NCBI GenBank assembly: GCA_963575745.1
Contig: CAUYUJ010014326.1
Span: 1 to 64,000, forward strand
From: Prorocentrum cordatum
Lineage: Eukaryota > Sar > Dinophyceae > Prorocentrales > Prorocentraceae
Length of the DNA: 64,000 nt
Reading direction: 5' to 3'
Shown here: positions 40,068-52,500 of the stretch, in pieces
How the letters are laid out: each line of letters opens with the position of its first letter
Numbering within the stretch: position 1 is the stretch's first letter
Translations under genes and position numbers: made by a program
Notes under the pieces: model-generated
What the model was told of the DNA's origin: nothing
What the model saw: the letters and a program-made list of their open reading frames with translations, nothing else
Database searches by the model: none

Positions 40068-42742
40068 TTAACAATGAAAAGCCAACACTATCGACTTCAC
40101 CTGCGCAATAGTCGGAGCCCCACCCAGCCCGAGTCTGGACGCGACGTTCTCAGAGGCATCACCGAGGCCAGCGACGCTCTGCGACCAGAAAACAGGACAA
40201 CGAATGTAGCGCTGAAAAGTGTCACGCTGGTGCGCGCAGCGACACTCGAAAAGACAGTCTCGCACTCCCGTGGGGATGTGTAGCCTCGCTGACGTGAGCC
40301 GTCCCCCACAGAGAGTCTTTACAACCGCCGACTGCCATGAGGGGGGTAGAGGCTCCAGCAGGGACCTAAGCGGGGGCCACGGGCCCCTCGGGTGCGGGAC
40401 CGCCCAGGACTGAAGCCTCTTCTCGATGGCGAGATGAAAAGAATCAGGGAAAAGAAAGGCGCGGAGCGAGGAAGTAAGGACACGCTGGAGCTTGACATTG
40501 GAGGCAGAAGCGAGAGCGGCGGCACGGGCCTCATTCACGCGGAGTCGAGCCTGCTCCGCAGGACCGTGGAGCACCTTGTCTACTGGAAGTGCACCAGGTG
40601 GTGGACGACGGGCGAAGTTGTGGAAAGCCCTGTCCAGGAACTGCACAGTAGGACGCTGCTTCCAGAACGATGGGGAAAGCCAACCCCGACCAATGTCGCG
40701 AAGCGAACCATTGGCGCACGCCTCCTCTTGTAGCCACATCAGGAGAGAACACCAATTGGTCACCGTTTCCTCCGCCGCCCTCGTGAGCGTGGCCGTGCCC
40801 CGCGGCGCCATTGGCATGGGGCGAATGTGGGCCCAGTTGGCCATCGAGAAGATATCAGCGCGAGACAAGCACTGCGGTGGTAGATGCCACGCGTTGTGCA
40901 AAGCCCACGACTCCCGTGCAATGAGAACCTTCGGCGCAGGATATAGCTGCTGCAAGTATCCCAACACAGGAAGAACACATTGCTGTAGATGTCAGTAGCT
41001 GCGGAAACGGGCGCGCCCGACCTGGCCAACTCCAAACCACGCAGCGCCCACTTGGCCGCAACTTTGCGCCAAATGCTGTGCTCGTCCGCCGCAGGGCCCA
41101 CTTGCACCCCCAAGTATTCCCCAGGGTCTGCAATTTTCATGGAGGCCCATGACGGTAAGTGCTCGAGCAACCACAGACGTGTGTCCGTTTCCAACTCAGG
41201 AGTGAATTCACCCTCCAATGGGATGATAACACACTTGTGGAATTTGAGCCTTAGGCCCCCCCAGGACGTCAGCAGCGCGGAAGACATGCCACACACCCTT
41301 CAGTAGAGCCCGTTGTTGCAGCGTCGCACCTACATCGTCGGCGCAGACCCCGACCGCCGAGCGGCCACGCGGCTGAAGTAGAACCTGCATCGCATTCACG
41401 AGCGGTATCATCGCGATCGCCCAGGGCGCACCGCTGGACGGACACCCCTGAGCCAGCCCGCAGGTGATGCACAAGAAATGTTGCTGCAGACCAGCCACCT
41501 GCACGCATGACGCCGGCAACCAATACGACGAAGCCAACAGCGCGAATATGCCGTCCTCATACCCCGCGTGTGAGAGTGATTTGGGAAGCCACTCTGTCTC
41601 CAAGGACGGGAAAGCATCCCCAAAATCACAAAGTACCATGACAGGATGCTCATCTTTATTCTGAAAACCACAAGCCCTCGCATACGAATCCAGCAATGTG
41701 ATATTGTTAAGAAAGTTCCTTCCGACCACGAAGCCCCTTCTGGGCGTCGGGCGATGTAGCTGCCACCGCCCTCTTGAGCTTCATGTTGATTGCACTCGCC
41801 ACTAATTTACAGTCTGAAATTTTCAATGCCAGCGCTCTGGTAGTTGATGCCGACCGAAATGCTCCTGAAGTGTCGTCCGAGCCCTCCCTACTCTTCGGTA
41901 AGAACACCATGAGATGCTCATTCTAATCCGTCGGTGGCGGCAGGCCAGCGGCCATGTCCAGGGCAATCCCCTCCAGCGACTGCATTCCCAACGGCGACCT
42001 GCGCCACGCCTCAACCATCAGGCCCTGGAGCCGACGGCCGAGCGCGACGGGCCGCCTCCATCAGCTGAGTCGCCGTCGGTGGGAGCACCTTAGAGAAGTC
42101 AAACTGCGTGCCGAACTTCGCTAGATACTTTGCAGCAAGCTGGGCCCAGTTGGAGCACCTCGGCTTGTGCTGAAACACGGGGCCCCAATGACGACGCAGC
42201 TCCACCAGCAGATCCTTCTGCGAGTCCACCACCTCTCCGTCGCCAGGGAGACGGAGGCCTTGGAGCTTGAGAGACCGAGCGAAGGGGGCCCAAAGCGAAG
42301 CCCTCCTGCGAAGTGCACGCCGTTGAGCATTGATGAATGTGAGAGAACCTGCATCTGGCTCGGCGCGTGCCTCGCGTTGCGCGAGAGCCGCCTCCCGCTC
42401 ATCCGAGAAGGCCTGCTGCTCGAGGGCGAACGCACGAGCGAAGGCGACTGTGCCACGAAGCTCGACTAAGTTCCCTTCTATGCACAAGCGCTCACGAGCA
42501 AGGGCTGAGGAGGACAGTAACCGTTTCGCCAGGACCATATCATCCCTCCATACCGCACGAGCCATAGAGCGGAAGACCATTAATCTTGCCTCCGTCGACT
42601 GAGGGTTGCGAACCAGCCGGGTCCGCACCATCCGTGCAGCCTCCTTCATAATATTCTTAGTGACCCTGCGTTTGGAGGCTGTAGTGAGAGAGTGCCAATC
42701 CACTCTCAGACGCCATATTCTTGATGCACCGAGCGTAGCCAA
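40068..42742 (-). pseudogene. LINE reverse transcriptase and C-terminal region, copy A
   Basis: RT N-terminal part at 42742-42011. An 8-base deletion near 42008 (relative to copy B) turns GPDGLPYEAW into GPDG-stop. The next part has a TAG at 41923-41925 where copy B has TGG. The RT core at 41729-41208 has LCDFGDAFPSLETEWL, GLAQGCPSSGAP and VGVCADDVGA. After more frame changes the C-terminal part (40967-40068) is open: LGYLQQLYPAPKVLIARESW, RGWLSPSFWKQRPTVQFLDR, LFECRCAHQRDTFQRYIRCP, and a stop at 40068. The Cys/His segment is the zinc-knuckle-like end usual in LINE ORF2. This is the only copy of the last 390 bases of the gene. Confidence 0.8.
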
Positions 42743-44649
42743 GATCTTGGAACATGAACGATGGAATACGTTGTGTGCCTGGAGGCGCCACCGGCCTCGG
42801 CGCCAGTGCGAGCAAGACTGGAGCGTGATCGCTGATGCCCTTCTCGAAAAGAAACTCAGGGAAGTCGGGGGTAGACACTGTCATAGACCATCGAATAGCT
42901 TCCCAACTCTGAGTCGATAGAAAGATGCGGTCGATCTGTGTCAACTTCGGCTGCTGCCCCTCCTGCGACACATAGCGGGTGGGCATCTCATTGTCCACCT
43001 CGAGGAGCATAGCAAAGATGCGTTTCCATTCAGCTTCAGCCACATGAGGCGCGACATCCGAGACAGGTCTGCGTCGATCAATCTCGGGGGCACGAGGATA
43101 CATAGGCAAGGCAGCATACATATTGAAGTCACCCAGGAGGATGATAGAGATCCTGTCAGGAGCAGTGTTAGCGAGCGCAACGTCTCGCGCGACCCTCTGT
43201 CTAAGCAACTGCACTTGCTGTCTCGGAATGCCGTAATTGTGTACATTGTAGATGACCGTTGAGACCACTGGGTGAGAGTCGGTGCTGACCCCAGAGATGC
43301 GCAGCCGCTGAATCCTGCCAGGCACCAGCTCCTCATGCCAGAACCGCGCCCGCTTGTGAACACCCTTCTGAGAACACGGGATGATGATCGCACCTCCACC
43401 AGTATTACGCTGAGCACCGAAGGAAGAGAAATCAAGATGGGGAATGCTGAGTTTGAAAAGGTCCTGCTGCAGTTCCACCTCCGTCGCGCGAGCCCCTTGC
43501 AAGGCCATGATTGTGCCCCGACAGAGAAACTGAGACAAGTGCTTCATTTTATGCTGGCGGATAGGCACGTCGCGATGCTGCAGGGCTCGGGAATTCCACG
43601 TCGCGAACGAGAGCGGAGCCTTCAGCTCACAAGCTGCCTTCCATGGAGCAAAGCGTCGGCTAAAGACTCCACGCGACCTTCTCGGACTCACCGAAAAGGC
43701 TGTTGAAGGCAGAGGCCATGGCATCCTTGTCCAAGCCAGCATCATTGATAAGACGATAGTTCCACTCCAACGATGTCGCCTGCGAAGGGTCGTCTGGGAC
43801 GATGAGACGCACGGCTGGAGTCGAGGCGCGGTGCGCCACGCCCTGCGAGCGGCTGCCCCCCCCCCCCCCCCCCATCGACCAGGAAGGTTGGTGCTCTTGA
43901 CGAGCTCGAATAGTTTTTTGCACTGAACCTCACGTCGGGTCTGCTGGCCGTTCTTCTCGAGACTGATGAAGAGCTCGCGGGCCTGCGACTCGGCGTCGCG
44001 GGCCTCGAACTTGCACCGCCCGCCACCGTCGGGCAACTTGTGAGACTTGCGAGCGTGAACAACGTACTTCGCCGCCAGACCAGGAGCCTCTTTGAACGCA
44101 ACCACATGATGCCGAGCAGGCGAATCACCCACAATATGCCATTGATCCTCTTTGAAACCAGCGCTCTCCAACCACGGGGTAACCGCCTCTTTGACACTAG
44201 AAGCAGAGACAGCAGCCTTCGTTGAGGCCGCGAAGCATGTACGACTGGGCTCGCGGGCGAAGCCTGCCACGTCTGCGTAGTCCGCCTGCGGGGCGGCCTG
44301 CTCACACTGATGGAGAATGAGCTGGGGCCGATCCAACTCGGCAGCCATTTTGTGGTGCGCCTGCTCCAGCGATGTCTGCCGCTGTTTGAGCTCACGAAGA
44401 CGAAGGGCCGTCTCTCCATGCAAGGCCTCCTGCTGCGCCGCAAACTTGCGGGGCGCCGAGGCCGAATTGTCAGCCAGCTGAGTGGCCTGACCGAGGACAG
44501 GAAATCGACCTTGAGATCCGCCACCGGGGCTTCCAGCTCGAACCTGCAGACGAAGGAGTTGGGGTCAGGCGCCACGGGGGCCGCAGCGCCGCCAGCGTTG
44601 TCCACTTCGCCAGGCTTGTTGTTCGCGCCCCACGGGTCGCGGGCCTGCA
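42657..44649 (-). pseudogene. LINE ORF1 and endonuclease, copy A, fused by a G/C-run expansion
   Basis: A frame of 588 codons (44423-42657) reads ORF1 (ELKQRQTSLEQAHHKMAAEL, CKKLFELVKSTNLPGRWG), then poly-Gly from a long C-run on the plus strand (43856-43873; copy B has only about six C at the same place). It then continues in what is out of frame for ORF1 but in frame for the endonuclease (LSFATWNSRALQHRD, ILLGDFNMYAAL, GISDHAPVLLAL). It ends SHYSLQTQGH at 42657, where a one-base difference from copy B leaves the RT in another frame. The 5' end is truncated at the duplication junction (44649). Confidence 0.75.
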
Positions 44650-44651
44650 AA

Positions 44652-47600
44652 GAGAGGCGCGGGGCGAGGAAGTAAGGACACGCTGGAGCTTGAACTTGGA
44701 GGCAGAAGCGAGAGCGGCGGCACGAGCCTCATTCACACGGAGTCGAGCCTGCTCCGCAGGACCGTGGAGCACCTTGTCCACTGGAAGTGCACAAGGTGGT
44801 GGACGACGGGCGAAGTTGTGGAAAGCCCTGTCCAGGAACTGCACAGTAGGACGCTGCTTCCAGAACGATGGGGAAAGCCAACCCCGACCAATGTCGTGAA
44901 GCGAACCATTGGCGCACACCTTCTCTTGTAGCCACTTCAGGAGAGAACACCAATTGGTCACCGTTTCCTCCGCCGCCCTCATGAGCGTGGCCGCGCCCCG
45001 CGGTACCATTGACATGGGGCGAATGTGGGCCCAGTTGGCCATCGAGAAGATATCAGCACGAGACAAGCACTGCGGTGGTAAATGCCACACTTTGTGCAAC
45101 GCCCACGACCCCCGGGCAATGAAAACCTTCGGCGTAGGATATAGCTGCTGTAAGTACCCCAACACAGACATAACACATTTGTTGTAGATGTCAGTAGCTG
45201 TGGAAACGGGTGCGCCCGACCTGGCCAACTCCAAAACACGTAGTGTCCACTTGGCCGCAACTTTGCGCCAAATGCTGTGCTCGTCCGCCGCAGGGCCCAC
45301 TTGCACCCAAGTCTTCCCCAGAGTCTGCAATTTTCATGGAGGTCCATGACGGCAAGTGCCCGAGCAGCCACAGACGCGTGTCCTTTTCCAACTCAGGAGT
45401 GAATTCACCCTCCAATGGAATGATAACACACTTGTGGAATTTGAGCCTTAGGCCCCCCAGGACGTCAGCCGCGCGGAAGACATGGCACATGCCCTTCAGA
45501 AGAGCCCGTTGTTGCAGCGTCGCGCCTACATCGTCGGCACAGACCCCAACCGCCGAGCGGCCACGCGGCTGAAGTAGAACCTGCATCGCATTCACGAATG
45601 GGTTCATCGCGATCGCCCAGAGCGTGCCACTGAACGGACACCCCTGAGCCAGCCCGCAGGTGATGCACAAGAAATGTTGCTGCAGACCAGCCACCTGCAC
45701 GCATGACGCCGGCAACCACTGCAACGAAGCCAACAGCGCGAAGATGCCGTCCTCAACCCCCGCGTGCGAGAGCGATTTGAGGAGCCACTCTGTCTCCAAG
45801 GACGAGAAAGCACACCCAAAATCATAAAGTACCATGACAGGATGCTCATCTTTATTATGAAAGCCACAAGCCCTCGCATACGTATCCAGCCATGTGATAT
45901 TGTTAATAAAGTTCCTTCCAGCCAATAAGCCCCTATGGGCGTCGGGCGATGTAGCTGCCACCGTCCTCTTGAGCGTCATGTTGATTGCACTCGCCACTAA
46001 TTTACAGTCTGAATTTGTCAATGCCGACGCTCTGGTAGTTGATGCCGACCGAAATGCTCCTGAAGTGTCGTCCGAGTCCTCCCTACCCTTCGGTAAGAAC
46101 ACCATGAGATGCTCATTCCAATCCGTCGGTGGCGGCAGGCCAGCGGCCATGTCCAGGGCAATCTCCTCCAGCGACCGCATTCCCAACGGCGACCTGCGCC
46201 ACGCCTCATAAGGTAAACCATCAGGCCCTGGAGCCGACGGCCGAGCGCGACGGGCCGCCTCCATCAGCTGAGTCGCCGTCGGTGGGAGCACCTCAGAGAA
46301 GTCAAACTGCGTGCCGAACTTCGCTAGATACCTGTCAGCAAGCTGGGCCCAGTTGGAGCACCTCGGCTTGCGCTGCAACACGGGGCCCCGATGACGACGC
46401 AGCTCCACCATCATATCCTTCTGCGAGTCCACCACCTCTCCGTCGCCAGGGAGACGGAGGCCTTGGAGCTTGAGAGACCAAGCGAAGGGGGCCCAAAGCG
46501 AAGCCCTCCTGCGAAGTGCGCGCCGTTGAGCATTGATGAGTGTGAGAGAACCTGCATCTGGCTTGGCGCGTGCCTCGCGTTGCGCGAGAGCCGCCTCCCG
46601 CTCGTCCGAGAAGGCCTGCTGCTCGAGGGCGAACGCACGAGCGAAGGCGACTGTGCCACGAAGCTCGACTAAGTTCCCTTCTATGCACAAGTGCTCACGA
46701 GCAAGGGCTGAGGAGGACAGTAACCGTTTCGCCAGGGCCCTATCATCCCTCCATACCGCACGAGCCATAGAGCGGAAGACCATTAATCTTGCCTCCGTCG
46801 ACTGAGGGTTGCGAACCAGCCGAGTCCGCGCTATCCGTGCAGCCTCCTTCATAATATTATTAGTGACCCTGCGCTTGGAGGCTGTAGTGAGAAAATGTCA
46901 ATCCACTTCAGACGCCATATTCTTGATGTACCGAGCGTAGTCAGGATCTTGGAACATGAGCGATGGAATACGTTGTGCGTCTGGAAGCGCCACCGGCCTC
47001 GGCGCCAGTGCGAGCAAGACTGGAGCGTGATCGCTGATGCCCTTCTCGAAAAGAAACTCAGGGAAGTCGGGAGTAGGCACTGTCATAGACCATCGAATAG
47101 CTTCCCAACTCTGAGTCGATAGAAAGATGCGGTCGATATGTGTCAACTTCGGCTGCTGCCCCTCCTGCGACACATAGCGGGTGGGCATCTCATTGTCCAC
47201 CTCGAGGAGCATGGCAAAGATACGTTTTCATTCAGCTTCAGCCACATGAGGTGCGACATCCGAGACAGGTCTGCGTCGATCAATCTCGGGGGCGCGAGGA
47301 TACATGGGCAAGGCAGCATACATATTGAAGTCACCCAGGAGGGTGATGGAGATCCTGCCAGGAGCAGTGTTAGCGAGCGCAACGTCTCGCGCGACCCTCT
47401 GTCTAAGCAGCTGCACTTGCTGTCTCGAAATGCCGTAATTGTGTACATTGTAGATGACCGTTGAGACCACTGGGTGGGAGTCGGTGCTGATCCCAGAGAT
47501 GCGCAGCCGCTGAATCCTGCCAGGCACCAGCTCCTCATGCCAGAACCGCGCCCGCTTGTGAACACCCTTCTGAGAACACGGGGTGATGATCGCAACTCCA

Positions 47601-47890
47601 CCAGTAATACGCTGAGCACCGAAGGAAGAGAAAGAAAGATGGGGAATGCTGAGTTTGAAAAGATCCTGCTGTCGTTCCACCTCCGTCGCGTGAACCCCTT
47701 GCAAGGCCATGATTGTGCCCCGACAGAGAAACTGAGACAAGTGCTTCATTTTGTGCTGGCGGATGGGCACGTCGCGATGCTGCAGGGCTCGGGTATTCCA
47801 CGTCGCGAACGAGAGCGGAGCCTTCAGCTCACAAGCTGCCTTCCATGGAGCAAAGCGTCGGCTAAAGACTCCACGCGACCTTCTCCGACT
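44652..47890 (-). pseudogene. LINE ORF2, copy B: endonuclease and reverse transcriptase
   Basis: Endonuclease: LSFATWNTRALQHRD, GTIMALQGVHATEVE, GGVAII, TLLGDFNMYAALPMYPR and, after a TGA at 47228-47230, IDRIFLSTQSWEAI and GISDHAPVLLAL. A second TGA lies at 46898-46900. Both replace a TGG found in copy A or expected there, and the frame is unchanged across them. The RT follows in the same frame: SAPGPDGLPYEAWR, DEHPVMVLYDFGCAFSSLE (motif A), GLAQGCPFSG (motif B), VGVCADDVGA (motif C, about 45523-45550), LRLKFHKCVIIP. A 2-base deletion in a C-run near 45310 shifts the frame; the C-terminal part continues at 45330-44652 and is cut by the duplication junction. The RT would copy RNA at a nick made by the endonuclease. 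Not functional as read. Confidence 0.8.
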
Positions 47891-49075
47891 CACCGAAAAG
47901 GCTGTTGAAGGCAGAGACCATGGCGTCCTTGTCCAAGCCAGCACCATTGATAAGACGATAGTTCCACTCCAACGATGTCGCCTGCGAAGGGTCGTCTGGG
48001 ACGATGAGACGCACGGCTGGAGTCGAGGCGCGGTGCACCACGCCCTGCGAGCGGTTGGCCCCCCATCGACCAGGAAGGTTGGTGCTCTTGACGAGCTCGA
48101 ACAGCTTCTTGCACTGAACCTCACGTCGGATTTGCTGGCCGTTCTTGTTGAGACTGATGAAGAGCTCGTGGGCCTGCGACTCGGCGTCGCGGGCCTCGAA
48201 CTTGCGCCACCCGCCACCGTCGGGCAACTTGAGAGACTTGCGGGCGTGAACAACGTGCTTCGCCGCCAGGCCAGGAGCCCCCTTGAACGCAACCGCATAA
48301 CGCCGAGCAGGCGAATCACCCACAATATGCCATTGATCTTCTTTGAAACCAGCGCTCTCCAACCACGGGATAATTGCCTCTTGGACACTAGAAGCAGAGA
48401 CAGCAGCCTTCGTTGAGGCCACGAAGCATGTACGACTGGGCTCGCGGGCGAAGCCTGCCGCGTCTGCGTAGTCCGCGTGCGGGGCGGCCTGCTCACACTG
48501 ATGGAGAATGAGCTTGAGCCGATCCAACTCGGCAGCCATTTTGCGGTGTGTCTGCTCCAGTGATGTCTGCCTCTGGTTGAGCTCGCGGAGACGAAGGGCC
48601 GCCTCCTCATGCAAGGCCTCCTGCTGCGCCGCAAACTTGCGGAGCGCCGAGGCCGTCTTGTCAGCCAGCTGAGCGGCCAGAGCAGACGTGGCGTTGTTGA
48701 CCGAGGACAGGAAATCGACCTTGAGATCCGCCACCAGGGCTTCCAGCTCGAACCTGCAGACGAAGGAGTTGGGGTCAGGCGCCACGGGAGTCGCAGTGCC
48801 GCCAGCGTTGTTGTCCGCTTCGCCAGGCTTGTTGCTGGCGCCCCACGGGTCGCGGGCCTGCAGGGGATCGACAGCGCCAGCAGACCCCAGACCGTCCACC
48901 AGCACGTCGGCATCACTGTCGTGCTCCTCGCGAGTCCTGGTGCGCTTACCCTCAGGAGTGTCCGTAGGGGATCTCTCGCTGGCAGCGGCGGGAACCCGCT
49001 GCGGGCGGCGGGACTCGCGCCGAGCGCCCTCTGAGAGCCAGCAGGCTGAGACGCAGCAGCAGAATTAGAAGCCAT
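47862..49075 (-). pseudogene. LINE ORF1, copy B
   Basis: A start is likely at about 49075 (MASNSAAASQPAGS), with a frame change after it. The main frame runs from about 49060 to 47862: DTPEGKRTRTREEHDSDADV, NSFVCRFELEALVADLKVDF, a coiled coil (KFAAQQEALHEEAALRLREL, QRQTSLEQTHRKMAAELDRL), then a C-terminal domain (IPWLESAGFKEDQWHIVGDS, FEARDAESQAHELFISLNKN, KKLFELVKSTNLPGRWG). LINE ORF1 proteins coat the element RNA and act as chaperones. The stop (SEKVAWSL) lies just before the endonuclease in another frame. Confidence 0.65.
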
Positions 49076-49239
49076 GACTGCGGGTACAGTACGTGCAGAA
49101 AGCGAGACGTGACTGTCGAGATCAGGAGGCTCTGGCCTCAGCACAGTTGTCAGATGTGCGGAAGAAGCTACGCCCGCGAGAGGCGCACGTGAGATGCCGT
49201 GGGCCGCGCCTCCCACGGGCAAGTCTGAGCGAAACACTC

Positions 49240-49425
49240 CGGACTTGAGCCAAAATGGCTACGGAAGGGTGACCTGGGCACGTAAAACCACGTGGTGCTA
49301 ACTAACTCTGGGTAACCATGTTAGATACACCACTGGGTGTCCTGGACACGCTAAAACACGTGATCCTTGCTCGGGACAACCATGTTACATGCCCCCTCTG
49401 GGTGGCCCGGACCTCGACATACTCC
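49240..49425 (+). repeat. 60-75-bp satellite-like array, right-hand part
   Basis: Units with CTCGGGACAACCATGTTACA, CTGGGTGTCCTGGACACG and CTAAAACACGTG match 38906-39935 and directly abut the 5' end of the LINE. Confidence 0.85.
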
Positions 49426-49539
49426 GCAACGCGTGGTTCGTAGAGCCCCTCGTCTTGGAGCTGGTTGCTAGATTCTGATTGCCGGGGAAAGCTGAGCGAC
49501 GGCTTGCACGCTGCTCCTGCTGGGTCTTGCCATCAAGCC

Positions 49540-52500
49540 GGTAGATCGCGTCGCGGGGAGGCGCGACTCTCGACGCGCCCACGCGAACCCGATTCTTCAG
49601 GAGTCGCGGGGCGCTCGCGCAGACCAAATACATAGAGCAGCCTGCTAGGAGAAGTTCGGATAGAGCATATATCATCGCATAGCCTCTTGAAGAGACTGGG
49701 ATCAGTACGGAGGCGCCTTTTGAGATCTGGTAGCTTGAGATGCACATTTACAAATGCGCCAGAAGCGTTTGGTGAGCGGGAAGGGGCCAACTTCGATAGA
49801 CGACGTTTCGCCTCGGCGCTGCACTCGCACACTGGGGTCCCGAGCATTTCCCCCGCAATGCGGTGGAGGGCAGGAAGCTCGCGAAAGGACGCCCCGCCCA
49901 CTGTAAACCGCAACACCTCCGCATGCAGCGGCGACAGCGGGCCCAACGTCCTGCGAGCGGTCGGCCAGAGGGATTGTCTGTCGGCCTCGGACATGGCATT
50001 GCACTGACGAGTGCAATCGAGAAGACCATCGTGAGCAATGGCGCCATCATTGCCTGTATATCCCAGAATGCATAGTTACGAGGGGCGTCGGCCCAGTAAA
50101 CAAATTTCATCGAGATGGCCTCGGTCAGGGCGGCCCGAGCTAATTCGGAATCGCTGAGGATCATATCCATCTGCTTTGTCTCCAACTGCCTGGCTTGCGT
50201 TGGCAACATGCCCAGGCACTGGTTCACATAATCGGCAGGGTGAGCCCAGCGGCGGCCAGCTGCCAACTCAGGCGCCCTCCGCCCTCGCAAAGGACAAGTT
50301 ACATCTGGGGCCCCCGTCTCGCCCACGCATTCGCTGCGCCTTGCAAAATACGGCCGCCCAGGAGAAGAGCCGCCCTTAACCTCGAACGGCAATGCATGGC
50401 ACGGGCAGGCTTCTGCCCAGTTCTGTAGCTCGCACAGGCAACCGTGCGCAGCGCGCAACGCTGCGCGCCCACAACGCCAGGTCGCGGGATCGCCCACAGC
50501 CTCGCGCGACGCAACGCATGCCTGGCCACGCCGACGCGCCATCACTTTTCGCCCTAAGCCGTCTGCCCCCTGCCCCCCAACGCTTCGCCATCTGCCCTGC
50601 CCGAAGGGAAAGGGCCGCCTCCGGGGCGCCCCGCCGGGCGGCGGCCGCGAGAGATGACAAGGGCGAGCGAGGGGCGAAAAAGGAAGTGGGGGGTGGAGGG
50701 GGGAGGGGGGCAGGAGGGAGAGGGGGCGGGAAGGGGGCAGGGGGGGGGGCAGACAGGGCAGGAGCGGAGGGGGGAGGGGAGAGGGGGGGGGATGCAGGAA
50801 TGAGCAGGAGGCAGGAGGGCCCGGGAGAAAGGGCGACCCAGCGCGGCCAGCGGCCGGGTTTTCGCCCCCGCGCCGATTGGCGCGATACGCACAAGGCACA
50901 GGGCGCGAACCAGTTTCTCCGCCCCCAAGGCCCAGGGCGAATCGACGCGGGGGGGCGAGTCAGCGACGACCCCTCCCCCTTCCCCCCCCCCGCGGGGCGA
51001 GCTGGGCGAAGGGCGCGAGGCGCGACGGGGTCGGGCGCGGAGGAGAGGGGGAAGGGCGCGGGGGGGGGGAGAGGGGAAGGGGGGGAATGAGGAAGGAAGG
51101 ATGGGGGGAGTGGGGGGGGGGGGGCGCAACAATGGGGCAGCGCGCGAGGGCGCGGGGGCGCGGGGGCACGGGGGGCGAGAGGGCGAGAGGCGAGGGGGGC
51201 AGGAGAAGAGGAATGGCAAGGCAAGGGGAAAAAGGGACACGGGAGGGGGGCGGGGAAAGGAGGAAGAGGAAGGAGGATAAATAAAAGGAGGAGGAGAAGG
51301 AAGAATAGGCATGATCACAAGCGGAGGAGGAAGCGGAGTTTGGAGGTTTGAGGTTGAAGGAGGCGGAAGAGGAGGAGGAGGAGGAGGGGGGAGAGGGGGG
51401 GGGGGAGGGGAGGAGGAGGAAGAAGAAGGGCGTTTTTGGTCTCGCCCAAGGAGACGGCAGAACTGGGGCACGAAGGACAGAGGACAGAGGGCCCGAGAAG
51501 TTCGGCAGGCCAGTGGCCCAGCTCTTGTCGCACCCAACCTTGTGCACGAGCTGCAAACCAAACTCGGCAACGTCACCGCCACCTTCTGCAGGTGGGCGCG
51601 CGCCGAAAGACTCGCCCTCAGGCGCGGCGCCCCCGTGATCCCTCTGCCCCCCGCGGCGCCCGCTGTGCTCGAATGAGTTCCAGCGATGACGCATGCCTTG
51701 CCCAACGCATTGCAACGGCTGTAGGGCTGGAATCCAGGGCGCAGATCGCCAGGACGAGGGACTGGTCGGCAGTTTGTTGATCGCAGCGTGGTGCTTTTGC
51801 GCATCAGGCGCGTGGAAGCACCTCTCCAAGAAGCGTTTTTCTCCGCCCCAGGGTCGGCGATGAGGCGATTGAGCGGCGTCGCCCGAGACAGGTGCCATTC
51901 TGAATTGCTGAATGAGTTCAGGACGTCCTGCTGTGCATTATTGCACGCGCGCAAGACACCTGCGACCTGCAAGCTCCCACGGCAAAAACCTAGATATTCA
52001 AGCTCGCCCGCGACAGGGCTGCGCCCAAGCGCATCGGAGGCCGACAGCGGAGGAGACAGCGGCAAGTCTGCATCTAGATCGGCCCCGTCATCGTCGGCCA
52101 CCTCGAACTCGATGTCCCCAGCAGAGAGGGCGTCCTGCGCGCCCCGCGCAAACCCGAGCACGCCGGCGTCACTGTGGGCGTCCAGCGCGCCCGTTCGACT
52201 CCAGCCATACCATCGTCGTCGAGGAAGTCTGCATCAGCATCATTGGGCCCAGCTTGTTGGGGCGGTAGAACTTCAAGGTCGTCTGAAACTCAAAATAAGT
52301 CAGCAGGCTCGGCGTCGGGGTCGCCGCTGCCATCCAGCGCGCCGCCCACGCGTCCATCGTCGGGCTTGGGCTCGAGGTCCAGCCAGTTGGGGAATACATA
52401 TGCGAGGCTCGCTGCCAGGGCGCTGGAAAGTTTCGCCTCGGTTTCCATATGCGCTGCGCCTGGTGCTGAGACGAACGCATGGAGGTAGCCGAGAGACGGA

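Larger units (their letters stand above)
39940..49240 (-). mobile_element. Non-LTR retrotransposon (LINE) with an internal 4.2-kb tandem duplication
   Basis: Read on the minus strand, the element runs from about 49240 (5') to about 39940 (3'). The order is ORF1 (coiled coil, RNA-binding-like), apurinic-type endonuclease, RT, C-terminal region with a CCHC-like FECRCAHQRDTFQRYIRC segment, then a 3' UTR. ORF1, endonuclease and RT occur twice. Copy B spans about 48861-44650 and copy A about 44649-40457, offset by about 4200 bp. The region upstream of 48861 (5' end) and the region after 40457 (3' end) occur only once. The junction at 44649-44652 joins RT C-terminal sequence directly to ORF1 sequence. 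This is what a tandem duplication inside one element predicts, rather than two insertions. Both copies carry lesions. Confidence 0.85.
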
